Positions 30,813-40,413 of a DNA stretch of 64,000 nucleotides are shown piece by piece. Below the pieces are notes generated by a model. That model saw only the letters and a program-made list of their open reading frames with translations. It searched no databases and was not told the DNA's origin. Every line of letters begins with the position of its first letter. Position 1 is the first letter of the stretch. A program made the translations under genes and the position numbers. The DNA lies in contig NC_014212.1 of NCBI RefSeq assembly GCF_000092125.1, positions 1,570,001 through 1,634,000 on the forward strand, given 5' to 3'. Source of the stretch: Allomeiothermus silvanus DSM 9946 (GTDB lineage: Bacteria; Deinococcota; Deinococci; Deinococcales; Thermaceae).

Positions 30813-31559
30813 TTAAGCATCGCTATACGTGGCTATCTTACCGTGGAATTTGCGAGGTTCGCCCCCCAGGATACGCACCAGAGCGCGGGCGGATTGCTCG
30901 GGGGAGAGGACCCGGCCTTGGGCTTTGTAGCCTTGGAAGAGCGGGCGCAATGCAGTGGCCCCGCCCCCTTCCGCTTCGCGCAGCTGGCGCTGCATGTCCG
31001 TCTCCACGATGCCGGGGCGGTAGATGAAACAAGTCACTTCCGGGACCTCGAGCGCTAGCTGCCGTGCCAGATACTCCTCGGCGGCCTTGGCCACGCCGTA
31101 TATTCCCATGCCGGGAATATGGTGCTCGGCGGCCCCAGAGCCCAGAAATACCGCCACTCCCCCCTGCTGCCGCCGCAGGTTGGGGTAGCTGTAGCGGGCC
31201 AGCTGGTAGCCGCCTTTAAGGTTGGACTCGAGGATCTCGTCGTACTGGGCCTCGGGGAGTTCCACCACCAAGGGACCCGCATTGAGGATCCCTGCATTGT
31301 GGACGAACCCCGCGAAGTTCCCGATGACCTTGGCCGCCTTGACCAGTTGCTGGGCCACCCCGTCGTCTGCGGCGCTTCCTGCCACCGCTACCGCCTCAAC
31401 TCCAAGCCCTTTTGCCGCCTCACGCACCCTCTCGAGCGCCCCTTTGTTCCGCGCCCCCAGGACCACGTTGGCCCCGGCTTTGGCGAACTCCATGGTCAGT
31501 GCTGCACCAATGCCGCGGCTGGCTCCGGTGATGATAAAGGTTTGCCCTTTGAGCTTCAT
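30813..31559 (-). CDS. Short-chain dehydrogenase/reductase
   Basis: 248 residues. Classical SDR: cofactor motif IITGASRGIGAALTMEFAKAG near 9-29, NAG in GFVHNAGILNAGP near 88, and catalytic Tyr-x-x-x-Lys in MGIYGVAKAAEEYLARQ near 150-155; the active Ser is in VAVFLGSGAAEHH. Preference for NADP is suggested by VVLGARNK. Oxidises or reduces an unknown alcohol/ketone. It lies between ilvD and leuB on the same strand, but leucine synthesis needs no SDR, so it is probably a passenger. Confidence 0.88.
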   Translation of the reverse strand: MKLKGQTFIITGASRGIGAALTMEFAKAGANVVLGARNKGALERVREAAKGLGVEAVAVAGSAADDGVAQQLVKAAKVIGNFAGFVHNAGILNAGPLVVELPEAQYDEILESNLKGGYQLARYSYPNLRRQQGGVAVFLGSGAAEHHIPGMGIYGVAKAAEEYLARQLALEVPEVTCFIYRPGIVETDMQRQLREAEGGGATALRPLFQGYKAQGRVLSPEQSARALVRILGGEPRKFHGKIATYSDA

Positions 31560-31607
31560 AGTTTAGGGTATACGCTAATTCGGCGGAGGAAGTCCAGGGT
31601 CAACCAA

Positions 31608-33336
<1,729 letters not shown>

Positions 33337-33344
33337 TTTTCCTC

Positions 33345-33551
33345 CTACTCTTTGAACACGCTCAGCAAAACCACGATTCCTGCTGTAACCATCAGGCCTG
33401 AAAGGGCTAAGCCTGCAGCTAGGATCACATAACCCTGGGGAGATACGGCTTTCCCAGCGAATCCCGAAAGGGCGATTCCAAGACCGGCAACCACCACGCC
33501 CAAGAGCACCAGGCCAACCCCCCCAACGATGCGTAAGGCGGAAGACCTCAT
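33345..33551 (-). CDS. Small two-helix membrane protein between leuC and leuD
   Basis: 68 residues from ATG 33551 (MRSSALRIVGG); the longer frame to 33686 looks noncoding. Two membrane helices: VGLVLLGVVVAGLGIAL and VILAAGLALSGLMVTAGIVVLL, joined by a short polar turn. It begins about 170 bp after leuC and ends 8 bp before leuD, so it is cotranscribed with the leucine genes. I do not recognise the family. A role tied to leucine synthesis is not evident; it may be a chance insertion into the operon. Confidence 0.6.
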   Translation of the reverse strand: MRSSALRIVGGVGLVLLGVVVAGLGIALSGFAGKAVSPQGYVILAAGLALSGLMVTAGIVVLLSVFKE

Positions 33552-33723
33552 CCCAATACCCCGTCTGCGCTTTCCAGCTTTGAGGAAATCATAGCCGGGC
33601 TGAAAAGTTTCTGCCCACCCAGGCCAAGGTACGGGTTCAGAACCTGCTCGGAAGTGCATTTCCTGCTCACGGCCTAAAAATACCACTTGCGTCCTTTCGG
33701 GCAGCTAAGTCTCTCTAAGGAGC

Positions 33724-35148
33724 TCAGGCGCTTACCAGATCGCTCACTCCGAACACCTCGCGCGCGTCGCTGATCACGCCCGTCACCGCCGCTGCGGCTA
33801 CCATCACCGGGCTCATCAGCACCGTGCGACCGGTGGCTGATCCCTGCCGGCCCTTGAAGTTGCGGTTGGAGGAGGAGGCGCATAGCTCGTCGCCTACAAG
33901 TTTGTCCGGATTCATCGCCAGGCACATGGAGCAGCCTGCGCCGCGCCACTCGAAGCCCGCCTCACGGAAAATATCGGCGATGCCTTCCTCTTCGCACTGT
34001 TTGGCCACCACCTGCGAACCCGGCACCGCGATGGCCCGCACGCCTTTGGCCACCTTGCGCCCCTTGAGGTACTTCGCTACCTCGCGGAAGTCAGAGATAC
34101 GGCCGTTAGTGCAGCTTCCCAGGAAGGCTACATCTACCTTCACGCCCTGGATGGGTTGGCCGGGCCGGAGCTTCATGTGCCGCAGCGCTTCCTCGAGCCC
34201 TGCCCGCTCGGACTCGGGGTACAGGGCGGGGTCGGGTACGCGGTCGGTGATGGCGCAGCCCTGCCCCGGGTTGATACCCCAGGTCACGGTGGGGGCGATA
34301 TCCTCGGCGCGGATGTGTACTACGTCGTCGTAGTGGGCATCGGGGTCAGAGGCCAAAGCCCGCCAGCGCTCCACTGCTTTGTCCCACTCGGCCCCCTGGG
34401 GGGCGTAGGGGCGACCTTTAAGGTAATCGAAGGTAGTCTGGTCGGGGTTGACGTAGCCGCAGCGCGCACCACCTTCGATGCTCATGTTGCAAACGGTCAT
34501 GCGCTCTTCCATGCTGAAGTTATCGAAGACGCTGCCGCCGTACTCGTAGGCGTAGCCCAAGCCCCCGTTGACGCCCAACACCTTGATGATGTGCAGAATC
34601 ACGTCTTTGGCGTATACCCCAGGCTGCAGCTTCCCCTCGACGTTGATGCGCCGCACCTTGAGCTTGCCCATGGCCAGGGTCTGCGTCGCCAAGACGTCCC
34701 TCACCTGGGTTGTCCCGATCCCGAAGGCGATGGCCCCGAAGGCCCCGTGGGTCGAGGTGTGGGAGTCACCGCAGGCGATGGTCATGCCCGGCTGGGTGAT
34801 GCCCTGCTCCGGCCCGATCACGTGCACGATGCCCTGCTGGCCGCTGGTGACGTCGAAGAAGGTGATGCCGTACTCTTGCACGTTCTCCCGCAGTTTCCGG
34901 ATCATCTCGTCGGCCTGGGGATCGGCGAAGGGCTCTGCCAGGCTGTGAGTAGGCACGATGTGGTCCACGGTGGCGAAGGTGCGCTTGGGAAAGCGCACCC
35001 GAAGCCCCAGGTCTTTAAGCATACCGAAGGCCTGGGGCGAGGTCACCTCGTGGATCAGGTGGGTGTCGATGAAGAGCTGGGTCTGCCCGTTGGGCAGGGT
35101 TCTCACCGTGTGGGCTTCCCAAACCTTTTCGTACAAGCTTTTTCCCAT
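33724..35148 (-). CDS. leuC: 3-isopropylmalate dehydratase large subunit
   Basis: 474 residues from ATG 35148, with AAAGGGGGACC just upstream. [4Fe-4S] aconitase-family enzyme; cluster Cys are seen in [17 protein letters not shown] near 350 and in [13 protein letters not shown] near 410-413. [35 protein letters not shown] near 130-165 is also diagnostic. First structural gene after the leader peptide and attenuator, so its expression should follow branched-chain aminoacyl-tRNA levels. Slightly longer than some archaeal-type LeuC, equal to bacterial LeuC. Confidence 0.97.
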   Translation of the reverse strand: MGKSLYEKVWEAHTVRTLPNGQTQLFIDTHLIHEVTSPQAFGMLKDLGLRVRFPKRTFATVDHIVPTHSLAEPFADPQADEMIRKLRENVQEYGITFFDVTSGQQGIVHVIGPEQGITQPGMTIACGDSHTSTHGAFGAIAFGIGTTQVRDVLATQTLAMGKLKVRRINVEGKLQPGVYAKDVILHIIKVLGVNGGLGYAYEYGGSVFDNFSMEERMTVCNMSIEGGARCGYVNPDQTTFDYLKGRPYAPQGAEWDKAVERWRALASDPDAHYDDVVHIRAEDIAPTVTWGINPGQGCAITDRVPDPALYPESERAGLEEALRHMKLRPGQPIQGVKVDVAFLGSCTNGRISDFREVAKYLKGRKVAKGVRAIAVPGSQVVAKQCEEEGIADIFREAGFEWRGAGCSMCLAMNPDKLVGDELCASSSNRNFKGRQGSATGRTVLMSPVMVAAAAVTGVISDAREVFGVSDLVSA

Positions 35149-35180
35149 TGGTCCCCCTTTATTGGGTATGTCTTCGCGGC

Positions 35181-35209
35181 AAAAACCCCGGAGGGAAGGT
35201 ACTCCGGGG
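35181..35209 (-). terminator. Attenuator terminator in the leu leader
   Basis: On the minus strand CCCCGGAG (35209-35202), loop TACCTTCC, CTCCGGGG (35193-35186), then TTTTT. It stands 33 bp before leuC and after the leader peptide, so it would stop transcription when the peptide is translated fast. An upstream segment can pair with its first arm (see findings). Confidence 0.85.
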
Positions 35210-35227
35210 CTTGGGGTCATAAGACGA

Positions 35228-35275
35228 TCAGGCCCACGGAGTTCGGGGGCTTAGGATGTGCAAAACGCCGCGCAT
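35228..35275 (-). CDS. leuL: Leucine operon leader peptide, 15 aa
   Basis: ATG at 35275 begins [15 protein letters not shown] then TGA. Four of residues 4-8 are branched-chain (Val GTT, Leu TTG, Ile ATC, Leu CTA), with rare CTA among them, as in attenuation peptides for branched-chain operons. The ATG lies 7 nt after the -10 box, so the mRNA is leaderless. It is followed by an intrinsic terminator and then leuC. Too short for ordinary gene calling. Confidence 0.75.
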   Translation of the reverse strand: MRGVLHILSPRTPWA

Positions 35276-35282
35276 TAGGGAA

Positions 35283-35311
35283 AGTATAAACTTTGGTATA
35301 CCAAGCGTCAA
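35283..35311 (-). promoter_or_regulatory. leu operon promoter with palindromic spacer
   Basis: On the minus strand TTGACG (35311-35306), a 17-bp spacer and TATACT (35288-35283). The spacer holds the perfect palindrome TTGGTATACCAA, a possible operator. An ISAs1-type element is inserted only a few bases upstream of the -35 box, so any upstream activator site is separated from it. Confidence 0.85.
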
Positions 35312-35321
35312 GGATGGGGTC

Positions 35322-36465
35322 CAGACTTGACCGATATACAGCCCTTGGGGTAGAGAAAGATCATGACTCTGCGCCAGGCGCTATCTCAGGTCCCGGACCC
35401 CCGGGCCCACAACCGGCGGTACCCCCTGTGGGGCCTTCTGGCCCTCATCCTGGTGGCCTTCCTGAGCCGCGTGGACTCCCTGCGCGGCGTGGAACGCTTT
35501 GCCCGCGCCAACCCCCACCTCTTGCCCCACCTGGGCCTGCGCAAGGCCCCAGGCCACACCGCCATCACCCTTCTCCTTCACCGCCTGGATCCTGAGAAGC
35601 TCCAGGCGGCCCTTGGCCAGGTCTTCCCCGAAGCCGACCTTGGGGAGGTCCTGGTGGTGGACGGGAAGCACCTGCGGGGAAGCGGCAAGGGGAAAAGCCC
35701 CCAGGTCAAGCTGGTGGAGGTCCTGGCCCTGCACCTCCATACCACCCTGGCCCAGGCCCGGGCGGAAGGGAGGGAGGAGAAGGCCTTCCTGGAGCTTCTG
35801 GACCGTTTGGAGGCGAGGGAGCTGGAGGGCAAGGTGGTGGTGGGGGACGCGGGGTACCTGTACCCTGAGGTGGCGGCCCGGGTGCGGAAAAAAGGGGGGA
35901 CTATCTCTTGGTCCTGAAGGGGAACCAGGAGGAGCTTTTGTCCTGGGCCCTGGAGGTGTTCAAGGGGATGGCGGGAAGGCGTCTTCCCGGGGAGACGGAG
36001 GCGACCTGGAGTGGGGTGCGGGACGGGGAGGTGTGGACCTACCGGGTTTGGGCTTCCCCCTACCTGCCGGAAGAGGTGCGGGCCTTCCCTGGGGCCAGGC
36101 AGGTGGTGCGGCTTTGGCGGGAGGTGAGGCACAAGGGGACGGGGGAGGTGCGGCGGACGGTGAGCTACGCCCTCACCAGCCTGGGGCCGGAGGTAGCGGA
36201 CGCAAAGCGGCTGGGGAGCCTGTTGCTTTCCCGATGGGAGGTGGAGAACCGATCGTTTTGGGTGCGGGACGTGTGCTTTGGGGAGGATGCCTGTCAGGTG
36301 CGGGGGGTGGGGGCGTGGGTGCTAGCGGTGCTGCGGGCCTTCCTGGTCTCCATGCTTCACCGAGAGGGGGTGAGGGAGAAGAAGGCAGCCCTAGAAATCT
36401 TCTCCTTCAACCCCCTCTCCGCCCTGCGCTTCCTGGGGCTCTATGCGGCATAGCGGTCAAGTCTG
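35322..36465. mobile_element. ISAs1-type insertion sequence, copy 1
   Basis: 1144 bp. Inverted repeats CAGACTTGACCG (35322-35333) and CGGTCAAGTCTG (36454-36465). Target duplication GATGGGGTC (35313-35321 and 36466-36474), 9 bp, within the range for the family. A second copy of the same length lies inverted at 62842-63985. Confidence 0.95.
35363..36453 (+). CDS. ISAs1-family transposase, read through a -1 frameshift
   Basis: Two frames, 35363-35917 and 35908-36453, make one protein of about 363 residues when read through AAAAAAGGGGGG (35888-35899) with a -1 shift; the joined text is RKKGGDYLLVLKGNQEELL, the standard ISAs1 motif. N-terminal LSQVPDPRAHNRRYPLWGLLAL is the DDE_Tnp_1-associated domain. 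Catalytic Asp residues are in VLVVDGKHLRGS and VVVGDAGYLY; Glu is in SRWEVENRSFWVRDVCFGEDAC. The other copy has the same run, so the shift is likely programmed (ribosomal, or slippage of RNA polymerase on the homopolymers). Confidence 0.88.
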
Positions 36466-36587
36466 GATGGGGTCTTGCGCCCGAGAAAGGCTTGGGGTGT
36501 GGCAAGTGAAAGAGTTGTTGATCACCAGCGGTTGGTCCGTTTTTGACCTACGGCGTAGGGCGCAAGACGTATGACACTGATTGTCTC

Positions 36588-37727
36588 TGAACCCGGACAA
36601 ACACATGTGAGACTCTAAGCTGGGATAAAAAGAGGGGAACCGACCAGGAAAGGAGGTTCCCCAGGTGCAGTTTACCACCGTTGGCCGAGAGATATGGAGA
36701 GGCGCTAGACAAGCACAGAGGCTGGCCGAGGCCAACGCAAGCGACCCAGAGGTCCAGGAACGTCTGCGCAAGCTCCGACTGGTCAAAGCCCTGCGTGAAA
36801 GTAAAAAGAGCTGGAAGGAGATCCAGGACCTGGTCGGGATCAGCCGGGCCACCTACCACCGCTGGCAAAAAGCCCTAAAAGAAAAGGGCCTGGCTGGACT
36901 CAAACCCCGCTCCCGCCGCCCTAAGCACCTGCGCACAAAGGTCCACTGGACCCCAGGGCTGCTCATTAGAATAGAAACTCTCCGCAAGGAAAACCCCACC
37001 TGGGGACGCTGGTCCATCTGGCTTACCCTCCGCAAGGAGGGTTTCCAGATGAGCGAACGCACGGTGGGGCGCATCCTGGCCTACCTGGAGAAGCACCGAC
37101 GTATCGAGAGCGTGGCCGGCTACCTGGCCCGGACTCAAAGAGGGAAGCTAAAGCGAAGGGTAAACCGGCCCTACGCCAAAAGGAAGCCCCGAGGATACGA
37201 GGCCAGGGCTCCTGGGGACCTGGTCCAGGTGGACACCCTCACCCTGACCTTAGGACCGGGAAGCATGGTCAAGCACTTCTCGGCGATTGACCTCCATAGC
37301 CGGTTTGTCCTGGCGGAGGTGCACAGCCGGGCCACGGCTAAGCTTTCTGAGGGGTTCTTGTCCTTGCTTCTGGCCAGGGCCCCTTTTCCCATCCGGGCCA
37401 TCCAGGTGGATGGGGGCAGCGAGTTCATGGCCGAGTTTGAGGAGGCCTGCTGTGCTCTGGGGATTGCCTTGTTTGTGCTACCGCCGAGGAGTCCTAAACT
37501 CAATGGTCACGTGGAGCGGATGCAGCGGACCTTCAAGGAGGAGTTCTACACCCGGCCTTTGCCCACCCCGCTCAGCGAGCTGCAGGCAGAGCTGGATACC
37601 TACCTGGACTACTACAACCGCCGAAGGCCTCACATGGCCCTGGGGGGTCTTGCTCCGCTGGAGTTTTTGGCTAAGATGCAAGAGGAGTCGGTTCCTCAAA
37701 GAGTCTCAAATGTGTTGACCGATTACA
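36588..37727. mobile_element. IS481-like insertion sequence
   Basis: 1140 bp. Left end TGAACCCGGACAAACACATG and right end (complement) TGTAATCGGTCAACACATTT are imperfect inverted repeats followed on both sides by TGAGACTCT. Target duplication GTCTC at 36583-36587 and 37728-37732. It sits 122 bp from the ISAs1 copy and right before the tRNA-Leu promoter. Confidence 0.82.
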
Positions 37728-37969
37728 GTCTCTTGACGTACCTGCTTCATCTCGCTAGTATTTTCTTTGCGTCTGCACCTGCCGGGATGGCGGAATTGGT
37801 AGACGCGCACGATTCAGGGTCGTGTGCCCGCGAGGGTGTGCAGGTTCAAGTCCTGTTCCCGGCACCAAACGCTCCCCCACGCGGGGGAGTTGCTTTTTGG
37901 CTCTTTATTGGTTGGCCTGGCTCGGGTTGGGGCCCAGGACGATGGGGATTTGCTCGACTTTGCCGCTAG
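36665..37969 (+). CDS. IS481-like transposase lacking its own stop codon
   Basis: GTG 36665 follows AGGAGGT by 8 nt. A helix-turn-helix (KSWKEIQDLVGISRATYHRWQKALKEKG, about 40-68) precedes an rve integrase core with Asp in DLVQVDTLTL near 184 and IQVDGGSEF near 240, and Glu in VERMQRTFKEEFY near 283. True family end is near residue 350 (LEFLAKMQEE). The element carries no in-frame stop, so translation runs out at 37727, on through the tRNA-Leu(CAG) gene, and ends at 37969 inside the htrA 3' end, adding about 80 foreign residues. Otherwise complete. Confidence 0.85.
   Translation: MQFTTVGREIWRGARQAQRLAEANASDPEVQERLRKLRLVKALRESKKSWKEIQDLVGISRATYHRWQKALKEKGLAGLKPRSRRPKHLRTKVHWTPGLLIRIETLRKENPTWGRWSIWLTLRKEGFQMSERTVGRILAYLEKHRRIESVAGYLARTQRGKLKRRVNRPYAKRKPRGYEARAPGDLVQVDTLTLTLGPGSMVKHFSAIDLHSRFVLAEVHSRATAKLSEGFLSLLLARAPFPIRAIQVDGGSEFMAEFEEACCALGIALFVLPPRSPKLNGHVERMQRTFKEEFYTRPLPTPLSELQAELDTYLDYYNRRRPHMALGGLAPLEFLAKMQEESVPQRVSNVLTDYSLLTYLLHLASIFFASAPAGMAELVDAHDSGSCAREGVQVQVLFPAPNAPPRGGVAFWLFIGWPGSGWGPGRWGFARLCR
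37733..37761 (+). promoter_or_regulatory. Promoter of tRNA-Leu(CAG)
   Basis: TTGACG (37733-37738), 17-bp spacer, TAGTAT (37756-37761), 19 bp before the tRNA. It begins one base after the IS481-like target duplication, so the insertion spared it narrowly. Confidence 0.8.
37781..37867 (+). tRNA. tRNA-Leu (anticodon CAG)
   Basis: 87 nt with CCA. Acceptor arms GCCGGGA/TCCCGGC, anticodon stem ACGA/TCGT around TTCAGGG, giving anticodon CAG; long variable arm and T loop TTCAAGT. Class II shape as expected for Leu. The IS481-like transposase frame runs through it. Confidence 0.95.
37872..37898 (+). terminator. Terminator after tRNA-Leu(CAG)
   Basis: CTCCCCC (37872-37878) and GGGGGAG (37883-37889) with a 4-nt loop, then TTGCTTTTT. 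It ends the tRNA transcript 7 bp before the convergent htrA stop codon. Confidence 0.83.
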
Positions 37970-38954
37970 GCCGCCGAACGGTGAGCGTGATTTTGTCCCC
38001 GACCTCTTTCGCCCGTACCAGGGCAGCGAACTCGTTAGCGGTAAGCACCCTGTGCCCGTCGATCTCGAGGATAATATCTCCCACCTGGCCTACTACTTGC
38101 CCCCCTCGCGTGATGGCTAGCGTGGTGGGCTCGAGCCCAGCCCGCTCGGCGGCGCTACCCGGGAGTACTCGTGAGAAGATCACCCCCGGCGGCGCGTCGA
38201 GGCCTAGCTCCTGGATATCCTGGGCGCTCAGCTCGGCCAGGTTCAAGCCCACATAAGGCCAGCTGCGCTTCGCTCCCGCCTTGAGTTCCCCGATGCGTCC
38301 CTCAAGCCCCACGATCGGGGCTCCGTAGCTCGAGAAGCCGTTCTCGTCGCGGCCAATTGCCACTGCGATGGCCACCACCTTCCCCCGGTCGTTGAGGATC
38401 GGTCCGCCCGAATCCCCCGGGGCCAGCTGCATGGTCGAAGCTACCAACCCGGCGGGGAAGAAGGGGGAGAGGGTGCGGTCTAGTTGGGTTACTATGCCGG
38501 GTCGGGGGGCGATGAAATCCCCGCGGGAGTTTCCGATGCTAAGCACCAGGTCCCGGGGTTGCAAGGCTCGCTGGGTCTCCAACTCGAGGAAAGGTACGGC
38601 CCGGCTCGGCCTGACCCTGAGGATGGCCAGGTCTCGGGGCTCGTCGTAGCCGACCACCTCGGCCCGCAGCACCTCGTCGCGAGCGGTACGTACGTTGAGC
38701 ACCTTGGCCCCCTCGATTACGTGATAGGCGGTCATCACGTAGCCGTCGCTGCTGATGAAAAACCCTGAGCCGATTCCCTCGGGGATGGTCTCAATGCGCA
38801 CCGAGGCGGCGCGGGACTGTTCGTACACCTTGTCGAGGCTGGCCTGGATCTGCTGTGCGCTTAGCGGTATCTGCGCGTGCCGCTGTACCTCGATGCCCAC
38901 CACCCACAACGCCAGGTAAACGGCCACCAGACCCCACACCAGCCCACGTCGCAT
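37905..38954 (-). CDS. HtrA/Deg-type trypsin-like serine protease
   Basis: 349 residues from ATG 38954, with GGAGGA upstream. An N-terminal hydrophobic helix (LVWGLVAVYLALWVVGIEV) anchors it outside the membrane. Protease domain: IGSGFFISSDGYVMTAYHVIEGA (His near 84), DEPRDLAILRV (Asp near 113), APGDSGGPI (Ser near 190). One PDZ domain follows (about 245-330, GVIFSRVLPGSAAERAGL). It degrades damaged envelope proteins. Divergent from trpS; an inverted TTAGC-N9-GCTAA lies between them but is too weak to call a CIRCE site. Confidence 0.93.
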   Translation of the reverse strand: MRRGLVWGLVAVYLALWVVGIEVQRHAQIPLSAQQIQASLDKVYEQSRAASVRIETIPEGIGSGFFISSDGYVMTAYHVIEGAKVLNVRTARDEVLRAEVVGYDEPRDLAILRVRPSRAVPFLELETQRALQPRDLVLSIGNSRGDFIAPRPGIVTQLDRTLSPFFPAGLVASTMQLAPGDSGGPILNDRGKVVAIAVAIGRDENGFSSYGAPIVGLEGRIGELKAGAKRSWPYVGLNLAELSAQDIQELGLDAPPGVIFSRVLPGSAAERAGLEPTTLAITRGGQVVGQVGDIILEIDGHRVLTANEFAALVRAKEVGDKITLTVRRPSGKVEQIPIVLGPNPSQANQ

Positions 38955-39042
38955 AGATATTCCTCCTGTGAACACTTTAGCGAATGAAGTGCTAAGGGGT
39001 CGGAGTCCACCGCACACTTTGTCTTTTTGGTATGTTGATCCA

Positions 39043-40062
39043 GTGAAACGCGTGCTTTCAGGCATTCAACCCACGGGCGAAATCCACATCGGTAATTGGC
39101 TGGGAGCCATTGTCAATTATGTGGAATTGGGAAGGAAGTTAGGTCGCGAGGCTCTTTACTGCATCGTCGACTACCACGCCATGACCAACCCGCTGGCCTA
39201 CGAAAAAGAACTCCTGGCTCAGCGCACGTTCGAAGCCGCTTTGGTCAACATCGCCGCTGGGCTGGACCCTGAGAAGGTCACCCTATTCGTTCAGTCCCAT
39301 GTTCCCGAGCATACCGAACTCTCCTGGGTCTTCACCAACATCACGCCGGTGGGGGACCTCCAGCGTATGACGCAGTACAAGGACAAGGCGGCTAAGCTCG
39401 AGTCCGTGGGAGCCGGACTCCTCATGTACCCGGTGCTGCAGGCTGCGGACATCCTGATCTACAAAGCCGACACCGTCCCCGTAGGCGAGGACCAGATCCA
39501 ACACCTCGAGCTTTCGCGCGAGATCGCCCGCCGCTTTAACACCCTCTTTGGGGAAACATTCCCAGAACCTACCGCTTATCTGAATCCCGACGCTCCCCGA
39601 GTCCCCGGAATCGACGGGAAAGCCAAGATGAGCAAATCGACAGGGAATACCATCGGCCTTTTGGAAGATCCCCAGTCGGTGTGGGAGAAGATCCGCCTGC
39701 TGCCCGACGATCCAGCCCGCATCCGCCTGGCTGACCCTGGTGACCCCGAGCGCAGCGTGGTGTTCAAGTTCTTGCCCTACTTCGCCCCTAAAGAGATGGT
39801 TGAGGTGCTCAAAGAAGAACACCGCCGAGCGGGAATCGGCACGCTGGCCATCAAGCAAATCCTCTTCGACCAGTACATGAAAGCCACCCGGCCCATCCGC
39901 GAAAGGGCTGAGTGGCTGCGGCAAAACCCGGAGTATGTGCTAGACGGGCTCGAGGACGGAGCCCGGCGGGCTCGCCAGATCGCTCAGGCTACCATGCAAG
40001 AGGTACGGGAGAAGATCGGGCTGTTGCGGCTCGAGGCCAAACGGCAGAGGGATAGGGTCTGA
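39043..40062 (+). CDS. trpS: Tryptophanyl-tRNA synthetase
   Basis: Charges tRNA-Trp. 339 residues from GTG 39043, which begins VKRVLSGIQPTGEIHIGNWLG; a -10-like TATGTT ends 6 nt before it, so the mRNA may be leaderless. Class I signatures HIGN near 16 and AKMSKSTGNT near 196 are intact, with GEDQIQHLELSREIARRFN between them as in all TrpRS. Normal length. The longer frame from 38968 is upstream of the -10-like box and not used. Confidence 0.96.
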   Translation: MKRVLSGIQPTGEIHIGNWLGAIVNYVELGRKLGREALYCIVDYHAMTNPLAYEKELLAQRTFEAALVNIAAGLDPEKVTLFVQSHVPEHTELSWVFTNITPVGDLQRMTQYKDKAAKLESVGAGLLMYPVLQAADILIYKADTVPVGEDQIQHLELSREIARRFNTLFGETFPEPTAYLNPDAPRVPGIDGKAKMSKSTGNTIGLLEDPQSVWEKIRLLPDDPARIRLADPGDPERSVVFKFLPYFAPKEMVEVLKEEHRRAGIGTLAIKQILFDQYMKATRPIRERAEWLRQNPEYVLDGLEDGARRARQIAQATMQEVREKIGLLRLEAKRQRDRV

Positions 40063-40068
40063 GGCAGA

Positions 40069-40308
40069 CTAGTCAGGATAGGCTTCCCCGAGCTTCACGC
40101 CCAGGTTGCAGGCCAGCGCTTCGACCTCGCCGCGGGTTATCCGCTTAGGACAGTAGGCCAGATAGATCATGTCGGTGTCGGGGTAGTAGCGGGCCAGGCT
40201 AACGCCCTCCAGGCTGTCCAGGGTCTCCACAAAGGCTTGGATGGTCCCTTGGGATATAGGGTCCACCGAGAACACCGCCCAATGCAACGGCTGGCTTGGC
40301 TTCACCAT
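40069..40308 (-). CDS. Hypothetical protein, 79 aa
   Basis: From ATG 40308 (MVKPSQPLHWAVFSVDP). I do not recognise it. It alternates strands and helices (LHWAVFSVD, TIQAFVETLDSL, MIYLAYCPKR, GEVEALACNLGV), suggesting a small ferredoxin-like fold with two Cys near the C-terminus. It is convergent with trpS, 6 bp between stops, and divergent from scpA. The frame extends to 40455, but the extra N-terminus is noncoding in style. Confidence 0.55.
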   Translation of the reverse strand: MVKPSQPLHWAVFSVDPISQGTIQAFVETLDSLEGVSLARYYPDTDMIYLAYCPKRITRGEVEALACNLGVKLGEAYPD

Positions 40309-40413
40309 CAGGCTCAGCCTAAGCGGCAAATGTAAATGTGAAGTTAACGGGCTTCTCACCTGGGTAGCACTGGCGGGTGCTCCAGTGCGGATAATTTCGG
40401 TTATTGTTTGGGC

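Noticed and set aside
38977-38995. TTAGC-N9-GCTAA between htrA and trpS, resembling the CIRCE heat-shock operator
   Set aside because: Only 5-bp arms match; the outer four bases of each CIRCE half are missing.
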